Shown here: piece by piece, positions 9,865 to 19,186 of the stretch
Position numbering within the stretch: position 1 is the first letter of the stretch
Layout of the letters: every line of letters begins with the position of its first letter
Assembly (NCBI RefSeq): GCF_000717745.1
Contig: NZ_JOBH01000024.1
Location: 32,311-96,310, forward strand
Source: Streptomyces violens
GTDB taxonomy: Bacteria > Actinomycetota > Actinomycetes > Streptomycetales > Streptomycetaceae
DNA length: 64,000 nt
Direction: 5' to 3'
Program-made: the position numbers and the translations under genes
Notes under the pieces: model-generated
What the model was told of the DNA's origin: nothing
Database searches by the model: none
The model's input: the letters and a program-made list of their open reading frames with translations, nothing else

Positions 9865-10013
9865 TTCGCTCCTTCTAGGTCCGGGTTGTCCACCGGACCG
9901 TCGCTACTTCATGGGCGTACTCATCGCGTACTCATCGAGTGCTCATCGCAATCTCGACCTACTTCCGACTCGCGAGGTACCTGACCGCACGGTTTTCCGT
10001 GCGACGTGCTGTC

Positions 10014-10292
10014 TTACGGTGTTGCCTGCTCGACGTACTGGCGCAAGGCCGTGGTGTCGAGCGGTCCCGGTCCTCTGAAGGCCCTGGGGAACGCCCGGCG
10101 GCGGACCGCCAGGTCGAAACAGACCAGTGTGGGGTGCACGTAAGCACCCCGGCCGGGCAGCGTACCGCGAGGATCGGGGGTGCACTCACCATCGATCACC
10201 ACGATGCGCAGCAAATCGCCCTTGGCCGCTCGCTCCCGGCATCCCACACAGGATCGCTCAGGGCATGCGCGGGCATGCGTCCGGCCAGACAC
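10014..10292 (-). CDS. YlxR family (DUF448) RNA-binding protein
   Basis: Short protein of 92 residues matching DUF448/YlxR: CPERSCVGCRERAAKGDLLR near the N-terminus and a GRGAYVHP motif near residue 48. These are the two hallmarks of this nucleic-acid-binding family encoded between nusA and infB. YlxR has been tied to RNase P and global expression control in other bacteria; that role is not visible here. The gap to infB is 149 nt and includes two CGTACTCATCG copies and a related copy (9914-9950). The gap to nusA holds two hairpins. Confidence 0.9.
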   Translation of the reverse strand: MSGRTHARACPERSCVGCRERAAKGDLLRIVVIDGECTPDPRGTLPGRGAYVHPTLVCFDLAVRRRAFPRAFRGPGPLDTTALRQYVEQATP

Positions 10293-10318
10293 TGCTTAAG
10301 TCTACCTCCCCGTAGCGG

Positions 10319-10439
10319 CCTCACCCCTATGGGGTAAGGACCGAACGGCTGCTCATATTCCTTCGTGGCTGACAATCGACGGTGGCCGACACCGGCCGTG
10401 GCCGGGAAGTGACGCCGGCGGCACCCGGCCGCCGGCGTC
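10319..10439 (-). terminator. Two hairpins between nusA and ylxR
   Basis: The first after nusA is a perfect 11-bp stem (10411-10421 with 10429-10439) with a 7-nt loop, starting 8 nt beyond the stop codon. A second, weaker 9-nt arm pair with one mismatch lies at 10319-10339, next to ylxR. Together they could partly terminate rimP-nusA transcription ahead of ylxR-infB. Confidence 0.6.
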
Positions 10440-10446
10440 CGGGACG

Positions 10447-11439
10447 TCAGTCCCGCGGGTCCGGAGCCTCGGTGTCCGGGCGGATGTCGATGCGCCAGCC
10501 GGTGAGCCGGGCGGCGAGCCGGGCGTTCTGCCCTTCCTTGCCGATGGCCAGTGACAGCTGGTAATCGGGGACGGTGACCCGCGCGGAGCGCGCGGCCAGG
10601 TCCACGATCTCGACCTTGGAGACACGGGCCGGTGACAGCGCGTGCGCGACCAGGTCGGCCGGGTCGTCCGACCAGTCGACGATGTCGATCTTCTCGCCGT
10701 TCAGCTCGGCCATGACGTTGCGGACGCGGCCGCCCATCGGACCGATGCAGGCGCCCTTGGCGTTCAGCCCCGAGCGGGTCGAACGCACCGCGATCTTCGT
10801 ACGGTGACCGGCCTCACGGGCGATGGCGGAGATCTCCACCGAGCCGTCCGCGATCTCCGGGACCTCCAGCGCGAAGAGCTTCTTCACCAGGTTCGGGTGG
10901 GTGCGCGAGAGGGTGACCGACGGGCCGCGGACGCCCTTGACGACCCGGACGACGTACGAGCGCAGCCGCGTGCCGTGCTTGTAGTCCTCGCCGGGGACCT
11001 GCTCCTGCACCGGCAGGATGGCCTCCAGCTTGCCGATGTCGACCAGGACGTTCTTGGGGTCCTTGCCCTGCTGGACCACGCCGGTGACGACGTCGCCCTC
11101 GCGCCCGGCGTACTCGCCGAAGGTCACGTCCTCCTCGGCGTCCCGCAGCCGCTGCAGGATGACCTGCTTGGCGGTGGTCGCCGCGATCCGGCCGAAACCC
11201 GACGGTGTGTCGTCGAACTCGCGGGCCTCCTGGCCCTCCTCGAGGTCGGCCGGGTCCTCCTTCGCCCACACGGTCACATGGCCCGTGTTGCGGTCCAGCT
11301 GCACGCGCGCGTGCCGGCGGCTGCCCTCGGTGCGGTGGTACGCGATGAGGAGGGCCGACTCGATGGCCTCCACCAGCAGGTCGAAGGAGATTTCCTTCTC
11401 CCGCACCAAACCCCGCAGGGCGCTCATGTCGATGTCCAC
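10447..11439 (-). CDS. nusA: Transcription termination/antitermination factor NusA
   Basis: RNA polymerase-associated factor controlling pausing, termination and antitermination. It has 330 residues: an N-terminal polymerase-binding domain ([20 protein letters not shown] to about 105), an S1 domain ([20 protein letters not shown], about 110-180) and two KH domains containing [14 protein letters not shown] and [16 protein letters not shown]. As usual in actinobacteria it ends shortly after KH2, without the acidic repeats of E. coli NusA. It starts 2 nt after the rimP stop, so the two are cotranscribed. Confidence 0.97.
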   Translation of the reverse strand: MDIDMSALRGLVREKEISFDLLVEAIESALLIAYHRTEGSRRHARVQLDRNTGHVTVWAKEDPADLEEGQEAREFDDTPSGFGRIAATTAKQVILQRLRDAEEDVTFGEYAGREGDVVTGVVQQGKDPKNVLVDIGKLEAILPVQEQVPGEDYKHGTRLRSYVVRVVKGVRGPSVTLSRTHPNLVKKLFALEVPEIADGSVEISAIAREAGHRTKIAVRSTRSGLNAKGACIGPMGGRVRNVMAELNGEKIDIVDWSDDPADLVAHALSPARVSKVEIVDLAARSARVTVPDYQLSLAIGKEGQNARLAARLTGWRIDIRPDTEAPDPRD

Positions 11440-11441
11440 GG

Positions 11442-11981
11442 CTACGCCTCCTCCTGGCTCTCGTCGTTGGTGTCGCCCGCGGCGGGAGCCGGAGCGGTCT
11501 TGCGGTTGAACTCGATCTCCACGCGCGCCTTGGCGATCTCGCTGAAGGCGACCCGGCGGGCGGTGGGCTTGCGCCCCTTCACGCCCGGCACTTCGAGGTC
11601 CAGGCCCTCGTCGTCGACGGCGATGATCCGGGCGACCAGCTCCCCGGCCCCCGCCTCGTCGGTCAGCTGGGCCTTGATCAGGCGGCCGGTGGCGCGGCGG
11701 TAGTGCCGCGGCTCGGTGAGCGGGCGGTCGGCACCGGGAGAGGTGACTTCCAGGGTGTACGCGACGTCACCCATGGCATCCGCGTCGTCCAGGGCCTGCG
11801 AGATCTCGCGGCTGAGTGCGGCGCACTCGTCCAGCTGGACGCCGTCGTCGGAGTCGACCACGATCCTCAGCACACGCCGCTTGCCTGCGGGGGTCACCTC
11901 GATCTCTTCCAGATCCAGGTCTCGCGCGGCGACCAGCGGTTCAAGCAGTCCGCGCAGCCTCTCGCTCTGGGTGGTGCTCAT
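11442..11981 (-). CDS. rimP: Ribosome maturation factor RimP
   Basis: Factor for 30S subunit maturation. The 179-residue protein begins [20 protein letters not shown] and has the family core [28 protein letters not shown] and an SH3-like C-terminal part ([14 protein letters not shown]). The ATG at 11981 is chosen because GAGGAG lies about 9 nt upstream. The frame stays open to 13937, but that extension overlaps real genes on the other strand. This is the first gene of the rimP-nusA operon; its promoter must lie in the 160-bp divergent gap to the lipoprotein gene. Confidence 0.96.
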   Translation of the reverse strand: MSTTQSERLRGLLEPLVAARDLDLEEIEVTPAGKRRVLRIVVDSDDGVQLDECAALSREISQALDDADAMGDVAYTLEVTSPGADRPLTEPRHYRRATGRLIKAQLTDEAGAGELVARIIAVDDEGLDLEVPGVKGRKPTARRVAFSEIAKARVEIEFNRKTAPAPAAGDTNDESQEEA

Positions 11982-12141
11982 CCGGGTGACTCCTCGGCCG
12001 CGTGTGCTGTTGTGGGATGGTCGCGTGTCTGGCCAAAGCCTATCTGTTCCGGCGGGGTACTGACGATTCCGTGCGCGGCCGCGGTTACGCTCGCCTGCGG
12101 TGATCACCAGATCACCACCCGCAGACCCCGGGAAGAGGACC

Positions 12142-12723
12142 GTGCCGCAGCCGAGTACGCACCCGAGTACGCACCTGAGGAGAAGGACCCTGCTGGCAGG
12201 CGCCGCGCTCGGCAGCGCGGCACTGCTCACGGGCTGCTCCGAGCAGTCCGCCGCGTCCGACGACATGGACAGCGCGGCCGGACGGTCCCTGCTCGAAAAG
12301 GGCTCACAGGACAGCGGCGCGCTGCTGGCCCGGTACGACGCGACACTGACCGCCCACCCGGCACTTGAGAAGCGGGTGCGCCCCCTTCGGGACCAAGTCG
12401 CCGCGCACATCGCGGCGTTCGACGCGCCGGAGGCCACCGGCACCCCGTCCGGCACGCCCTCCGCGACCGCGTCGCCGTCCCGTACGCCGGCGAAGCAGCC
12501 GCGCGCCCCGAAGGTGCCGGGCAGCGCACTGCAGGCACTCGCCGCGCTGGCCGACGCCGAACGGGAGGTGGCCGACCGGCGCACCGCGGCCCTCGTCGGC
12601 GCCCCGCCGGAGGTCGCCCGGCTGCTCGCCTCGGTCGCCGCGGCCGGCGCCGCGCACGCCCACGTACTCGACTCGCACGGCAAGGACGGCGGGACGGACA
12701 ACACGGACGGGAAGAACACCTGA
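12142..12723 (+). CDS. Putative Tat-type lipoprotein
   Basis: Exported protein of about 193 residues with unknown role. The N-terminus has LRRRTLLAGAALGSAALLTG before Cys, a twin-arginine-like signal with a lipobox (LLTGC), so the mature protein is probably anchored to the membrane by lipid. The rest is Ala-rich and helical, interrupted by a Ser/Thr/Pro linker (TGTPSGTPSATASPSRTP). The start is the GTG at 12142, preceded by GGAAGAGGA; the frame extends up to 12100. The stop overlaps the next start (TGATG), so it is coupled to the DUF4439 gene. The pairing suggests a shared envelope function. Confidence 0.75.
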   Translation: MPQPSTHPSTHLRRRTLLAGAALGSAALLTGCSEQSAASDDMDSAAGRSLLEKGSQDSGALLARYDATLTAHPALEKRVRPLRDQVAAHIAAFDAPEATGTPSGTPSATASPSRTPAKQPRAPKVPGSALQALAALADAEREVADRRTAALVGAPPEVARLLASVAAAGAAHAHVLDSHGKDGGTDNTDGKNT

Positions 12724-13220
12724 TGCCGGCGGAGAAGCAGGAGAACACGGACCGGGCGGCCGAACTGACGGCCCTGCAGAACGCGCTGGCCGCCGAGCAC
12801 GCCGCGCTCTACGGCTACGGCGTGGTGGGCGCGCGCGTCGCCGACGGACGGCGCAAGGAAGCGCAGGAGGGCTACGACGCCCATCGTGCGCGCCGGGACG
12901 AGCTGAGCCGCCGGGTGCGCGCGCTCGGCGGCAAACCGAAGGCGGCGGCCGCGGCGTACGCACTGCCCTTTCCCGTGCCCGACGCGGCCGCCGCCGTGCG
13001 GCTCGCGGCCGAACTGGAGGACCGGGTGGCCGGGGCGTACGCCGACCTCGTACGCGCCTCCTCGGGTGCCCGGCGGCGCACGGCGGCCGGATCGCTCCGG
13101 GAGGCAGCGGTGCGTGCGGTGCGCTGGCGGGGCAGCGGCGTAGCCTTCCCTGGGCTCGCCGAACGGACCACGGCCGGCGGCCCGTCGCCCACCGCGACCG
13201 GATCCGCCGACGCGCTCTGA
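12723..13220 (+). CDS. Ferritin-like DUF4439 protein
   Basis: Protein of 165 residues assigned to DUF4439, a ferritin-like four-helix family. The visible signature is ALQNALAAEHAALYGYGVVGA near the start with a conserved Glu-His pair, a second helix rich in Arg (HRARRDELSRRVRALGG), and an LEDRVAGAYADLVRAS helix. It has no signal peptide of its own. It begins one base before the end of the lipoprotein gene. A metal-binding or redox role is possible from the fold, but the full carboxylate set of true ferritins is not evident. Function unknown. Confidence 0.8.
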   Translation: MPAEKQENTDRAAELTALQNALAAEHAALYGYGVVGARVADGRRKEAQEGYDAHRARRDELSRRVRALGGKPKAAAAAYALPFPVPDAAAAVRLAAELEDRVAGAYADLVRASSGARRRTAAGSLREAAVRAVRWRGSGVAFPGLAERTTAGGPSPTATGSADAL

Positions 13221-13299
13221 GCGCGCGGCGGCCACCGCCCGGAAGGCCGCAGGCCCCGCCGGCCACCCCGGCACCGCCGACGAAAGGGACAGCTCCAGC

Positions 13300-14214
13300 A
13301 TGGCAACGGCACCCATCGAACCGCCGAGACGATTGGTGCGCGCGATCGGCGACGACCCCGCGAGCCCCGCGCGCGCCTGGCTGGACACACTGCCGGACCG
13401 CGTGGCGGAGCAGCTGGCGGCCTGGGAACTCACCCTGGAACGGGTGCACGAGCCTGGCGGCCGCGCCAGCCTCCTCGTCCTGGTCACCCAGGCGGACGGC
13501 ACGCCGGCCGCGCTGAAGTTCCCGCTCCCCGGGCAGCCTGGCGCGGAGGCCGAGGCGGCGGCGCTGACGCGCTGGGACGGCTGGGGCGCGGTACGGCTGC
13601 TGCGCGCCGACCTGGACAGCGGCGCGCTCCTCCTGGAGCGCCTCCGCGGCGCGGTGTCACTGCGCTCGCTCCCCGAGGCGAAGGCGCTGCTGGAGGCGGC
13701 GGGAACGGTCCGCCGCCTCTGGGTCTCTCCCCCGGAGCAGCACCCCTTCGAGACGCTGGCCGCCCGCACGGAGGCCGACGTGGCGGCGCTGCGGGCCGGG
13801 GCCGCGGCGGCCCCGTCGGCCGCCCCGCTGATCGACGAGGCCACAGAACTGCGCCGCGCGCTGCCCGCCGACGCCCCCGAAGAAGTACTCCTGCACGGCG
13901 CGTTCCGCCAGGGCAAGGTACTGGCCGGCCACCGCACGCCGTGGCTCGCGGTCGGGCCCCGGCCGGTCGTCGGCGAACGCGCTTACGACCTGGTCGGGCT
14001 GGTCCTGGACCGCATGGAGGACCTGGCGGCCGGCACGGGGGCCGCGGCCGCGGCGCGGCGCCGGGTCGCCAAGCTGGCCGACTCCGTCGACGTCGACCGG
14101 GACCGCTTGCGCGGGTGGGTCCTGATCGGCGCGGTGGAGGGGGGCCTCCGAGCCGTGACGGCGGGCGACCGGGCCCGCGGAGAGCTGCTGCTGGAGTTCG
14201 GGACCTGGCTGTAG
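13300..14214 (+). CDS. Aminoglycoside phosphotransferase-like protein, kinase motifs degenerate
   Basis: Protein of 304 residues resembling the aminoglycoside/hydroxyurea resistance kinase family. Visible similarities are the N-lobe Lys (PAALKFPLPG, Lys73), an LLLERL hinge and the late WLAVGPRPVVGERAYDLVGL block. The catalytic loop, normally HGDLHxGN, reads HGAFRQGK (199-206), replacing the catalytic Asp with Ala and the Mg-binding Asn with Lys. The normal IDPKP reads VGPRP, losing the second metal Asp. It is therefore probably not an active kinase. The ATG at 13300 has GAAAGGGACAG upstream. It runs in the same direction as the DUF4439 gene and converges on proS. A scaffold or regulatory role is conceivable but unsupported. 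Confidence 0.75.
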   Translation: MATAPIEPPRRLVRAIGDDPASPARAWLDTLPDRVAEQLAAWELTLERVHEPGGRASLLVLVTQADGTPAALKFPLPGQPGAEAEAAALTRWDGWGAVRLLRADLDSGALLLERLRGAVSLRSLPEAKALLEAAGTVRRLWVSPPEQHPFETLAARTEADVAALRAGAAAAPSAAPLIDEATELRRALPADAPEEVLLHGAFRQGKVLAGHRTPWLAVGPRPVVGERAYDLVGLVLDRMEDLAAGTGAAAAARRRVAKLADSVDVDRDRLRGWVLIGAVEGGLRAVTAGDRARGELLLEFGTWL

Positions 14215-14216
14215 AG

Positions 14217-14262
14217 CCGAGGGGGCGATCCCGCACCTCACAGCGCGGGCCCGCCCCCTCGG
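14217..14262. terminator. Bidirectional terminator between kinase-like gene and proS
   Basis: Perfect 11-bp arms (14217-14227 with 14252-14262) with an inner GC-rich stem, located between two convergent stop codons. Confidence 0.7.
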
Positions 14263-14271
14263 AAAGTCGCG

Positions 14272-15972
14272 CTACGCGCTCAGCCGCGCCACGGCCTCTT
14301 CGACCGTGACCTCCTCGCGCTCACCCGTCCGCCGGTCCTTGACCTCGACGACGCCCTCCGCGGCACGGCGGCCGGCGACGACGATCGTCGGGACGCCGAG
14401 CAGCTCCGCGTCCGTGAACTTCACGCCCGGGGAGACCCCGGCCCGGTCGTCGACCAGCACGCGCAGCCCCGCCGCGCCCAGCTTCTCGCCGACCTCCAGC
14501 GCCAGCTCCGTCTGCTTGGCCTTGCCCGCCGCGACGACGTGCACGTCCGCCGGGGCGACCTCGCGGGGCCAGCACAGGCCGGACTCGTCGTGGGTCTGCT
14601 CGGCGAGCGCCGCCACCGCGCGGGAGACGCCGATGCCGTACGAGCCCATCGTGACCCGCACCGGCTTGCCGTTCTGGCCGAGCACGTCCAGCTCGAACGC
14701 GTCGGCGTACTTGCGGCCCAGCTGGAAGATGTGGCCGATTTCGATGGCCCGGTCGATGACCAGCCCGGCACCGCACTTGGGGCAGGGGTCGCCCGGCTCG
14801 ACGACGACCACGTCGAGGTAGTCGTCCACCTCGAAGTCGCGGCCCGCGACGACGTTCCGCGCGTGCTTGCCGTCCTTGTTGGCGCCGGTGATCCAGGAGG
14901 TACCGGGCGCCACCCGCGGGTCGGCGATGTACTTGAACGCCTTGCCGGCCAGGCCCTGCGGGCCGATGTAGCCGCGCACCAGGTCCTCGCGGCCGACGAA
15001 GTCCTCGGCGGTGACGACCTCGACGACGGCCGGGGCGAGAGCCTCGCCCAGCTTGCCCAGGTCGACCTCGCGGTCCCCCGGGACGCCGACGGCCACGATC
15101 TCGCCGTCGACCTTCACGAGCAGGTTCTTGAGCGTCGCGGAGGCCGGCACGCCCAGGTACTCGGCCAGCGACTCGATGGTCGGGGTGTCAGGAGTGTCCA
15201 GCTCCTCGATCTCCCCGACGCCCGCCGCGTCCACCGGCGCGACCTTCACGGTCACGGCCTCGGTGTTCGCCGCGTAGTCGCACTGCGGGCAGTCGACGAA
15301 GGTGTCCTCACCGGCCGCCGCGGGGGCGAGGAACTCCTCGGACGCGGAGCCGCCCATCGCACCGGAGACGGCCGAGACGATGCGGTAGTCCAGGCCGAGG
15401 CGCTGGAAGATCTTCTGGTACGCCGCGCGGTGCAGCGCGTACGACTCGGCCAGGCCCTCGTCGGTGGTGTCGAAGCTGTACGAGTCCTTCATCTGGAACT
15501 CGCGGCCGCGCAGCACGCCGGAGCGGGGCCGCGCCTCGTCCCGGTACTTCGTCTGGATCTGGTACAGCATGACCGGCAGGTCCTTGTAGGACGTGCACTG
15601 GTCCTTGACCGTGAGGGTGAAGATCTCCTCGTGGGTGGGGCCGAGGAGGTAGTCGGCGCCCTTGCGGTCCTGCAGGCGGAAGAGCAGGTCGCCGTACTCC
15701 TCCCAGCGGTTGCTCGCCTCGTACGGCTCCTTGGGGAGCAGCGCGGGGAGCAGGACCTCCTGGGCGCCGATGGCGTCCATCTCCTCGCGCACCACGCGCG
15801 AGACGTTCTCCAGCACCTTCTTGCCCAGCGGCAGCCAGGTCCAGATGCCGGCGGAGGTGCGGCGGACGTACCCGGCGCGGACGAGCAGCTTGTGGCTGGC
15901 GGTCTCGGCGTCGGCCGGGTCGTCGCGCAGCGTCTTGATCATCAATCGGGACATGCGCTGGACCTGGGCCAT
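14272..15972 (-). CDS. proS: Proline--tRNA ligase (bacterial type, with editing domain)
   Basis: Charges tRNA-Pro with proline. The 566-residue protein starts [19 protein letters not shown]. Class II motif 2 is [18 protein letters not shown], followed by the editing insertion (about 220-400) containing [13 protein letters not shown] and an [12 protein letters not shown] stretch. A CPKC zinc-like pair comes later, then motif 3 ([14 protein letters not shown]), and a C-terminal anticodon-binding domain ends the protein. The ATG at 15972 follows AGGAGA at good spacing; the open frame reaching to 16380 is spurious. Length and domain order fit bacterial-type ProRS with cis-editing of mischarged alanine. 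Confidence 0.97.
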   Translation of the reverse strand: MAQVQRMSRLMIKTLRDDPADAETASHKLLVRAGYVRRTSAGIWTWLPLGKKVLENVSRVVREEMDAIGAQEVLLPALLPKEPYEASNRWEEYGDLLFRLQDRKGADYLLGPTHEEIFTLTVKDQCTSYKDLPVMLYQIQTKYRDEARPRSGVLRGREFQMKDSYSFDTTDEGLAESYALHRAAYQKIFQRLGLDYRIVSAVSGAMGGSASEEFLAPAAAGEDTFVDCPQCDYAANTEAVTVKVAPVDAAGVGEIEELDTPDTPTIESLAEYLGVPASATLKNLLVKVDGEIVAVGVPGDREVDLGKLGEALAPAVVEVVTAEDFVGREDLVRGYIGPQGLAGKAFKYIADPRVAPGTSWITGANKDGKHARNVVAGRDFEVDDYLDVVVVEPGDPCPKCGAGLVIDRAIEIGHIFQLGRKYADAFELDVLGQNGKPVRVTMGSYGIGVSRAVAALAEQTHDESGLCWPREVAPADVHVVAAGKAKQTELALEVGEKLGAAGLRVLVDDRAGVSPGVKFTDAELLGVPTIVVAGRRAAEGVVEVKDRRTGEREEVTVEEAVARLSA

Positions 15973-16070
15973 GGTGATTCTCCTGCGTAAGAAAGGGTTC
16001 TGGAGCGAGGTTATCGGGCCGGGCATCGCGCACGGAAATGGATACCGGTCCCCCGGCGCCCCGGACCCCG

Positions 16071-16604
16071 TCAGCGCGCCAGCGGAAGCGGCGCGCCCAT
16101 GACCGCGTACGGGGCCGGCGCGCTGGGGAACAGCACGCGGCGCGCGAGGTCCTGGTAGCCGAGCGAGCGGTACAGCGCGCGGGCCGGGCTCTCGGTGTCG
16201 ATGGCCGAGAGGATGCTGCGCGGGTACGGCGCCTCGTCGGTGATGCGGGTGATCAGCGCCCGCCCGATGCCGCGCTTCTGGTACGCGGGGTGGACGTGCA
16301 GCTCGGTGATGACGAAGGAGTCGTCGAGCCAGAAGTCCAGGCCCACGCTGCGCAGGTACGGCTCGACGACGCTGGACCACCAGTGGGAGCGGTCGTTGGG
16401 CAGGCCGTACACGAAGCCGGCCAGCCGCCCCTCGGGCGTGGTGGCGCCCAGGGCGCGGGCCCCGGGGGTGGTGAGATGGCGCAGCACGATGTGGCGCCGT
16501 ACGCCGATCTCGTCGTCGGTCAGGCCGAAGGCGAGCGCCTGTACGGCCAGCGCTTCGTCCACGCGGGCAGCGAGGTCGAGCGGGCCGACCACGACGTCAT
16601 CCAT
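16071..16604 (-). CDS. GNAT family N-acetyltransferase
   Basis: Protein of 177 residues with one GNAT fold. The acetyl-CoA loop is [15 protein letters not shown] (about 112-126), preceded by the strand SFVITELHV, and the C-terminal [11 protein letters not shown] block is typical. An Asp/Trp-rich central segment ([19 protein letters not shown]) is unusual and may shape the acceptor site. The substrate cannot be predicted. It lies downstream of the DUF4081 GNAT gene on the same strand, about 110 nt away, and upstream of proS. Confidence 0.85.
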   Translation of the reverse strand: MDDVVVGPLDLAARVDEALAVQALAFGLTDDEIGVRRHIVLRHLTTPGARALGATTPEGRLAGFVYGLPNDRSHWWSSVVEPYLRSVGLDFWLDDSFVITELHVHPAYQKRGIGRALITRITDEAPYPRSILSAIDTESPARALYRSLGYQDLARRVLFPSAPAPYAVMGAPLPLAR

Positions 16605-16713
16605 GGTCGGGAGCGTACACAGCGCGGGCGGTGAACACGATCGGTCCGGACAGTGCGGCCGGGAGCCGGCCGACGGCCGGAACGTTACGGCGCCGTTGAC
16701 CGGCGGCTCCCGG

Positions 16714-17556
16714 TCAGAACAGCACGCTCATGAACGCGCCGACCTCTTCGAAACCGACCCGGCGGTAGGCGGCGCGCGCCGCGGTGTTGAAGTCGTTCAC
16801 GTACAGGCTCACGATGGGCGCGACGTCGGCGAGGGCGTAGCGCAGTACGGCCGCCATGCCGGTCTCGGACAGGCCCTTGCCGCGGTACTCGGGCGCGACC
16901 CAGACGCCCTGGATCTGGCAGGCGCGCAGGGTGGCGGCGCCGATCTCGGCCTTGAAGACGACCCGGCCGTTCTCCACCCGGGCGAACGAGCGGCCCGCGC
17001 CGACCAGCTCGGCGACCCGGGCCTGGTAGAGCAGCCCGCCGTCGCCGGCCAGCGGCGAGATGCCGACCTCCTCGGTGAACATGGCCACGCACGCGGGCAT
17101 GATCAGGTCCATCTCGTCCTTGCGGATGCGCCGGACGTACGGGTCGGGGGTGACGTCCGCTGCGGGCCGCGTGGTGACCATCAGCGGCTGGTGCGCGCGG
17201 ACCTCGCGGGCGGGGCCCCAGGCGGGCTCCAGCAGCGACCACAGCTCGGCGGTGGGGGCCGCGGGGCCGACGATGGAGGAGCAGCGGCGGCCCTGGCGGC
17301 GGGCGCGCTCGGCGAAGGCGCGGACGGCTTCGGGGGTGGCGCAGACGGGGACGAGGTTGGCTCCCGCGTAGCAGAGGGATTCGAGCCGGCCGTTCTCGTA
17401 CCAGCCCCACATCTCGCCGCCGAGCCGCCAGGGGTCGAGCCCGGCGACCTGTACCCGGGCGGCGACGAAGGCGTTGGCGACCGGGTCGCGGTCGAGGACC
17501 GCGAGGGCGTCATCGAGCTCCCCCGGCTCGAGGACCTTGGTGGTGGTCGTCAGCAC
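16714..17556 (-). CDS. DUF4081 plus GNAT acetyltransferase
   Basis: Protein of about 280 residues. The N-terminal half (VLTTTTKVLEPGELDDAL, then DPVANAFVAARVQ) is the DUF4081 module found in actinobacterial two-domain GNAT proteins. The C-terminal half is a GNAT domain with IQGVWVAPEYRGKGLSETGM as the acetyl-CoA loop and AARAAYRRVGFEEVG at the end. The start is taken at the GTG at 17556, where family similarity begins; the frame extends to 17613 without support. It is preceded by about 300 bp carrying two DnaA-box repeats and followed at 158 nt by ispG in many Streptomyces-like layouts (here ispG lies upstream on the same strand). Substrate unknown. Confidence 0.85.
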   Translation of the reverse strand: MLTTTTKVLEPGELDDALAVLDRDPVANAFVAARVQVAGLDPWRLGGEMWGWYENGRLESLCYAGANLVPVCATPEAVRAFAERARRQGRRCSSIVGPAAPTAELWSLLEPAWGPAREVRAHQPLMVTTRPAADVTPDPYVRRIRKDEMDLIMPACVAMFTEEVGISPLAGDGGLLYQARVAELVGAGRSFARVENGRVVFKAEIGAATLRACQIQGVWVAPEYRGKGLSETGMAAVLRYALADVAPIVSLYVNDFNTAARAAYRRVGFEEVGAFMSVLF

Positions 17557-17687
17557 GTGTCGGATTGCCTCACCGTGACGGGGCCGGGGCCGTAAGAGAG
17601 CAGGTCCAGGCACGATACCTCGCGTTCACGCGATGCGCCCCCCGCCCGGCTCGGAGAGGGGGCAGGGGGCGCGTCGTCGCATGTGGC

Positions 17688-17739
17688 GCGGTTGTCCACA
17701 GGGGGCACGTCGCACGATCCGCGGTTGTCCACAGGGGGC
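17688..17739. repeat. Two 19-bp direct repeats, each holding a DnaA box
   Basis: The sequence gcggttgtccacagggggc occurs exactly at 17688-17706 and 17721-17739, a 33-bp period. Each copy contains TTGTCCACA (17692-17700 and 17725-17733), the preferred Streptomyces DnaA box. The repeats sit in the 298-bp gap between ispG and the DUF4081 GNAT gene; the rest of that gap is G-rich without other visible signals. Confidence 0.75.
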
Positions 17740-17854
17740 GCGGAGGGGCGGGGGTGGGGGCTAGCTTCGGGGGTAGTGCGGTGGAGGTGGGGGAGGGGCC
17801 TCGCACCGGGTGGTGGGGAGAGGGAGGGGCCCTGCCACGTAACGAACGCGGAGC

Positions 17855-19012
17855 TCAGCCCGCAACCGCCACCGAAGGCTCCCCCGCCCCCACCCCGTCC
17901 TTCTCCATCTGCTCAGCGATCTTCATGGCTTCCTCGATGAGGGTCTCCACGATCTTCGACTCCGGCACGGTCTTGATGACCTCACCCTTCACGAAGATCT
18001 GCCCCTTACCGTTACCGGAGGCGACGCCGAGATCGGCCTCACGCGCCTCACCCGGCCCATTGACGACACAGCCCATCACCGCGACCCGAAGCGGCACCTC
18101 CATGCCGTCCAGCCCCGCGGTGACCTCCTCGGCCAGCTTGTACACATCCACCTGCGCCCGCCCGCACGACGGACACGAGACGATCTCCAGCCGGCGCTGC
18201 CGCAGGTTCAGCGACTCCAGGATGGAGATACCGACCTTGATCTCCTCCGCCGGCGGCGCCGACAGCGAGACGCGAATCGTGTCGCCGATGCCCTCGCTCA
18301 GCAGCGCACCGAAGGCCACGGCCGACTTGATCGTGCCCTGGAAGGCCGGGCCCGCCTCGGTCACGCCCAGGTGCAGCGGGTAGTCGCACTGCGCGGCCAG
18401 CTGCCGGTAGGCGTTGACCATCACGACCGGGTCGTTGTGCTTCACCGAGATCTTGATGTCGCGGAAGCCGTGCTCCTCGAAGAGCGACGCCTCCCACAGG
18501 GCCGACTCCACCAGCGCCTCGGGCGTGGCCTTGCCGTACTTCTGCAGCAGACGGCGGTCCAGCGAGCCCGCGTTCACGCCGATGCGGATCGGAGTGCCGG
18601 CGTCGTTGGCCGCCTTGGCGATCTCCTTGACCTTGTCGTCGAACTGCTTGATGTTGCCGGGGTTCACGCGGACCGCCGCACAGCCCGCGTCGATCGCCGC
18701 GAACACATACTTCGGCTGGAAGTGAATGTCCGCGATCACCGGGATCTGCGACTTCTTCGCGATCACCGGCAGCGCGTCCGCGTCGTCCTGCGTCGGGCAG
18801 GCCACGCGGACGATCTGGCAGCCGGACGCCGTCAGCTCCGCGATCTGCTGCAGCGTCGCCCCGATGTCGGCCGTACGCGTCGTCGTCATCGACTGTACGG
18901 AGACGGGCGCGTCCCCGCCCACGGCCACCGGCCCGACGTGGATCTTGCGGCTGACGCGGCGGTCGGCGAGCTTGGTCGGTACGTCCGGCATTCCCAGCGC
19001 AATGGCAGTCAT
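17855..19012 (-). CDS. ispG: 4-hydroxy-3-methylbut-2-en-1-yl diphosphate synthase (IspG/GcpE)
   Basis: Iron-sulfur enzyme of the MEP isoprenoid pathway that reduces methylerythritol cyclodiphosphate to HMBPP. The protein is 385 residues: [14 protein letters not shown] near the N-terminus, then RVNPGNIK, then the 4Fe-4S ligands in [12 protein letters not shown] and a third Cys in [11 protein letters not shown]. All three cysteines are present. It is followed on the same strand by GNAT genes and preceded by rseP and dxr, so two MEP enzymes are clustered around the site-2 protease gene, as in other actinobacteria. Confidence 0.97.
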   Translation of the reverse strand: MTAIALGMPDVPTKLADRRVSRKIHVGPVAVGGDAPVSVQSMTTTRTADIGATLQQIAELTASGCQIVRVACPTQDDADALPVIAKKSQIPVIADIHFQPKYVFAAIDAGCAAVRVNPGNIKQFDDKVKEIAKAANDAGTPIRIGVNAGSLDRRLLQKYGKATPEALVESALWEASLFEEHGFRDIKISVKHNDPVVMVNAYRQLAAQCDYPLHLGVTEAGPAFQGTIKSAVAFGALLSEGIGDTIRVSLSAPPAEEIKVGISILESLNLRQRRLEIVSCPSCGRAQVDVYKLAEEVTAGLDGMEVPLRVAVMGCVVNGPGEAREADLGVASGNGKGQIFVKGEVIKTVPESKIVETLIEEAMKIAEQMEKDGVGAGEPSVAVAG

Positions 19013-19131
19013 CTGACGAGCAACCCCAAGGTGTGATTCAGGACCCGAGATCGGCGGGCTCCGGGGCCGAGGTTACGTCACAGGGGTTGCCGGAGGCACA
19101 TCGCGCCGGTCTACACCGCCCGAAAGGACGG

Positions 19132-19171
19132 TTGCCGGACACCCGTACGCCTCCGTACGGGTGTCCGGCAA
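19132..19171 (-). terminator. Strong terminator after rseP
   Basis: Perfect 18-bp stem (19132-19149 with 19154-19171) and a 4-nt CCTC loop, located just after the rseP stop. The right arm, read on the minus strand, begins TTGCCGGAC. Confidence 0.85.
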
Positions 19172-19186
19172 TCCGGAACCGGTCGG

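Noticed and set aside
7291..9984. An 897-codon plus-strand frame opposite infB
   Set aside because: It mirrors the infB codons; its Thr/Gly/Ala-rich repeats are the complement of the IF2 linker.
11982..13937. Extension of rimP to an 831-codon protein
   Set aside because: The extra part is antisense to the lipoprotein, DUF4439 and kinase-like genes; the ATG at 11981 has a proper ribosome site and family N-terminus.
14272..16380. Extension of proS to 702 codons
   Set aside because: The extra N-terminus overlaps the GNAT gene in another frame and is not part of prolyl-tRNA synthetases.
17688..17739. Replication origin
   Set aside because: Only two DnaA boxes are present, and there is no dnaA/dnaN neighbourhood; Streptomyces oriC carries many more boxes.
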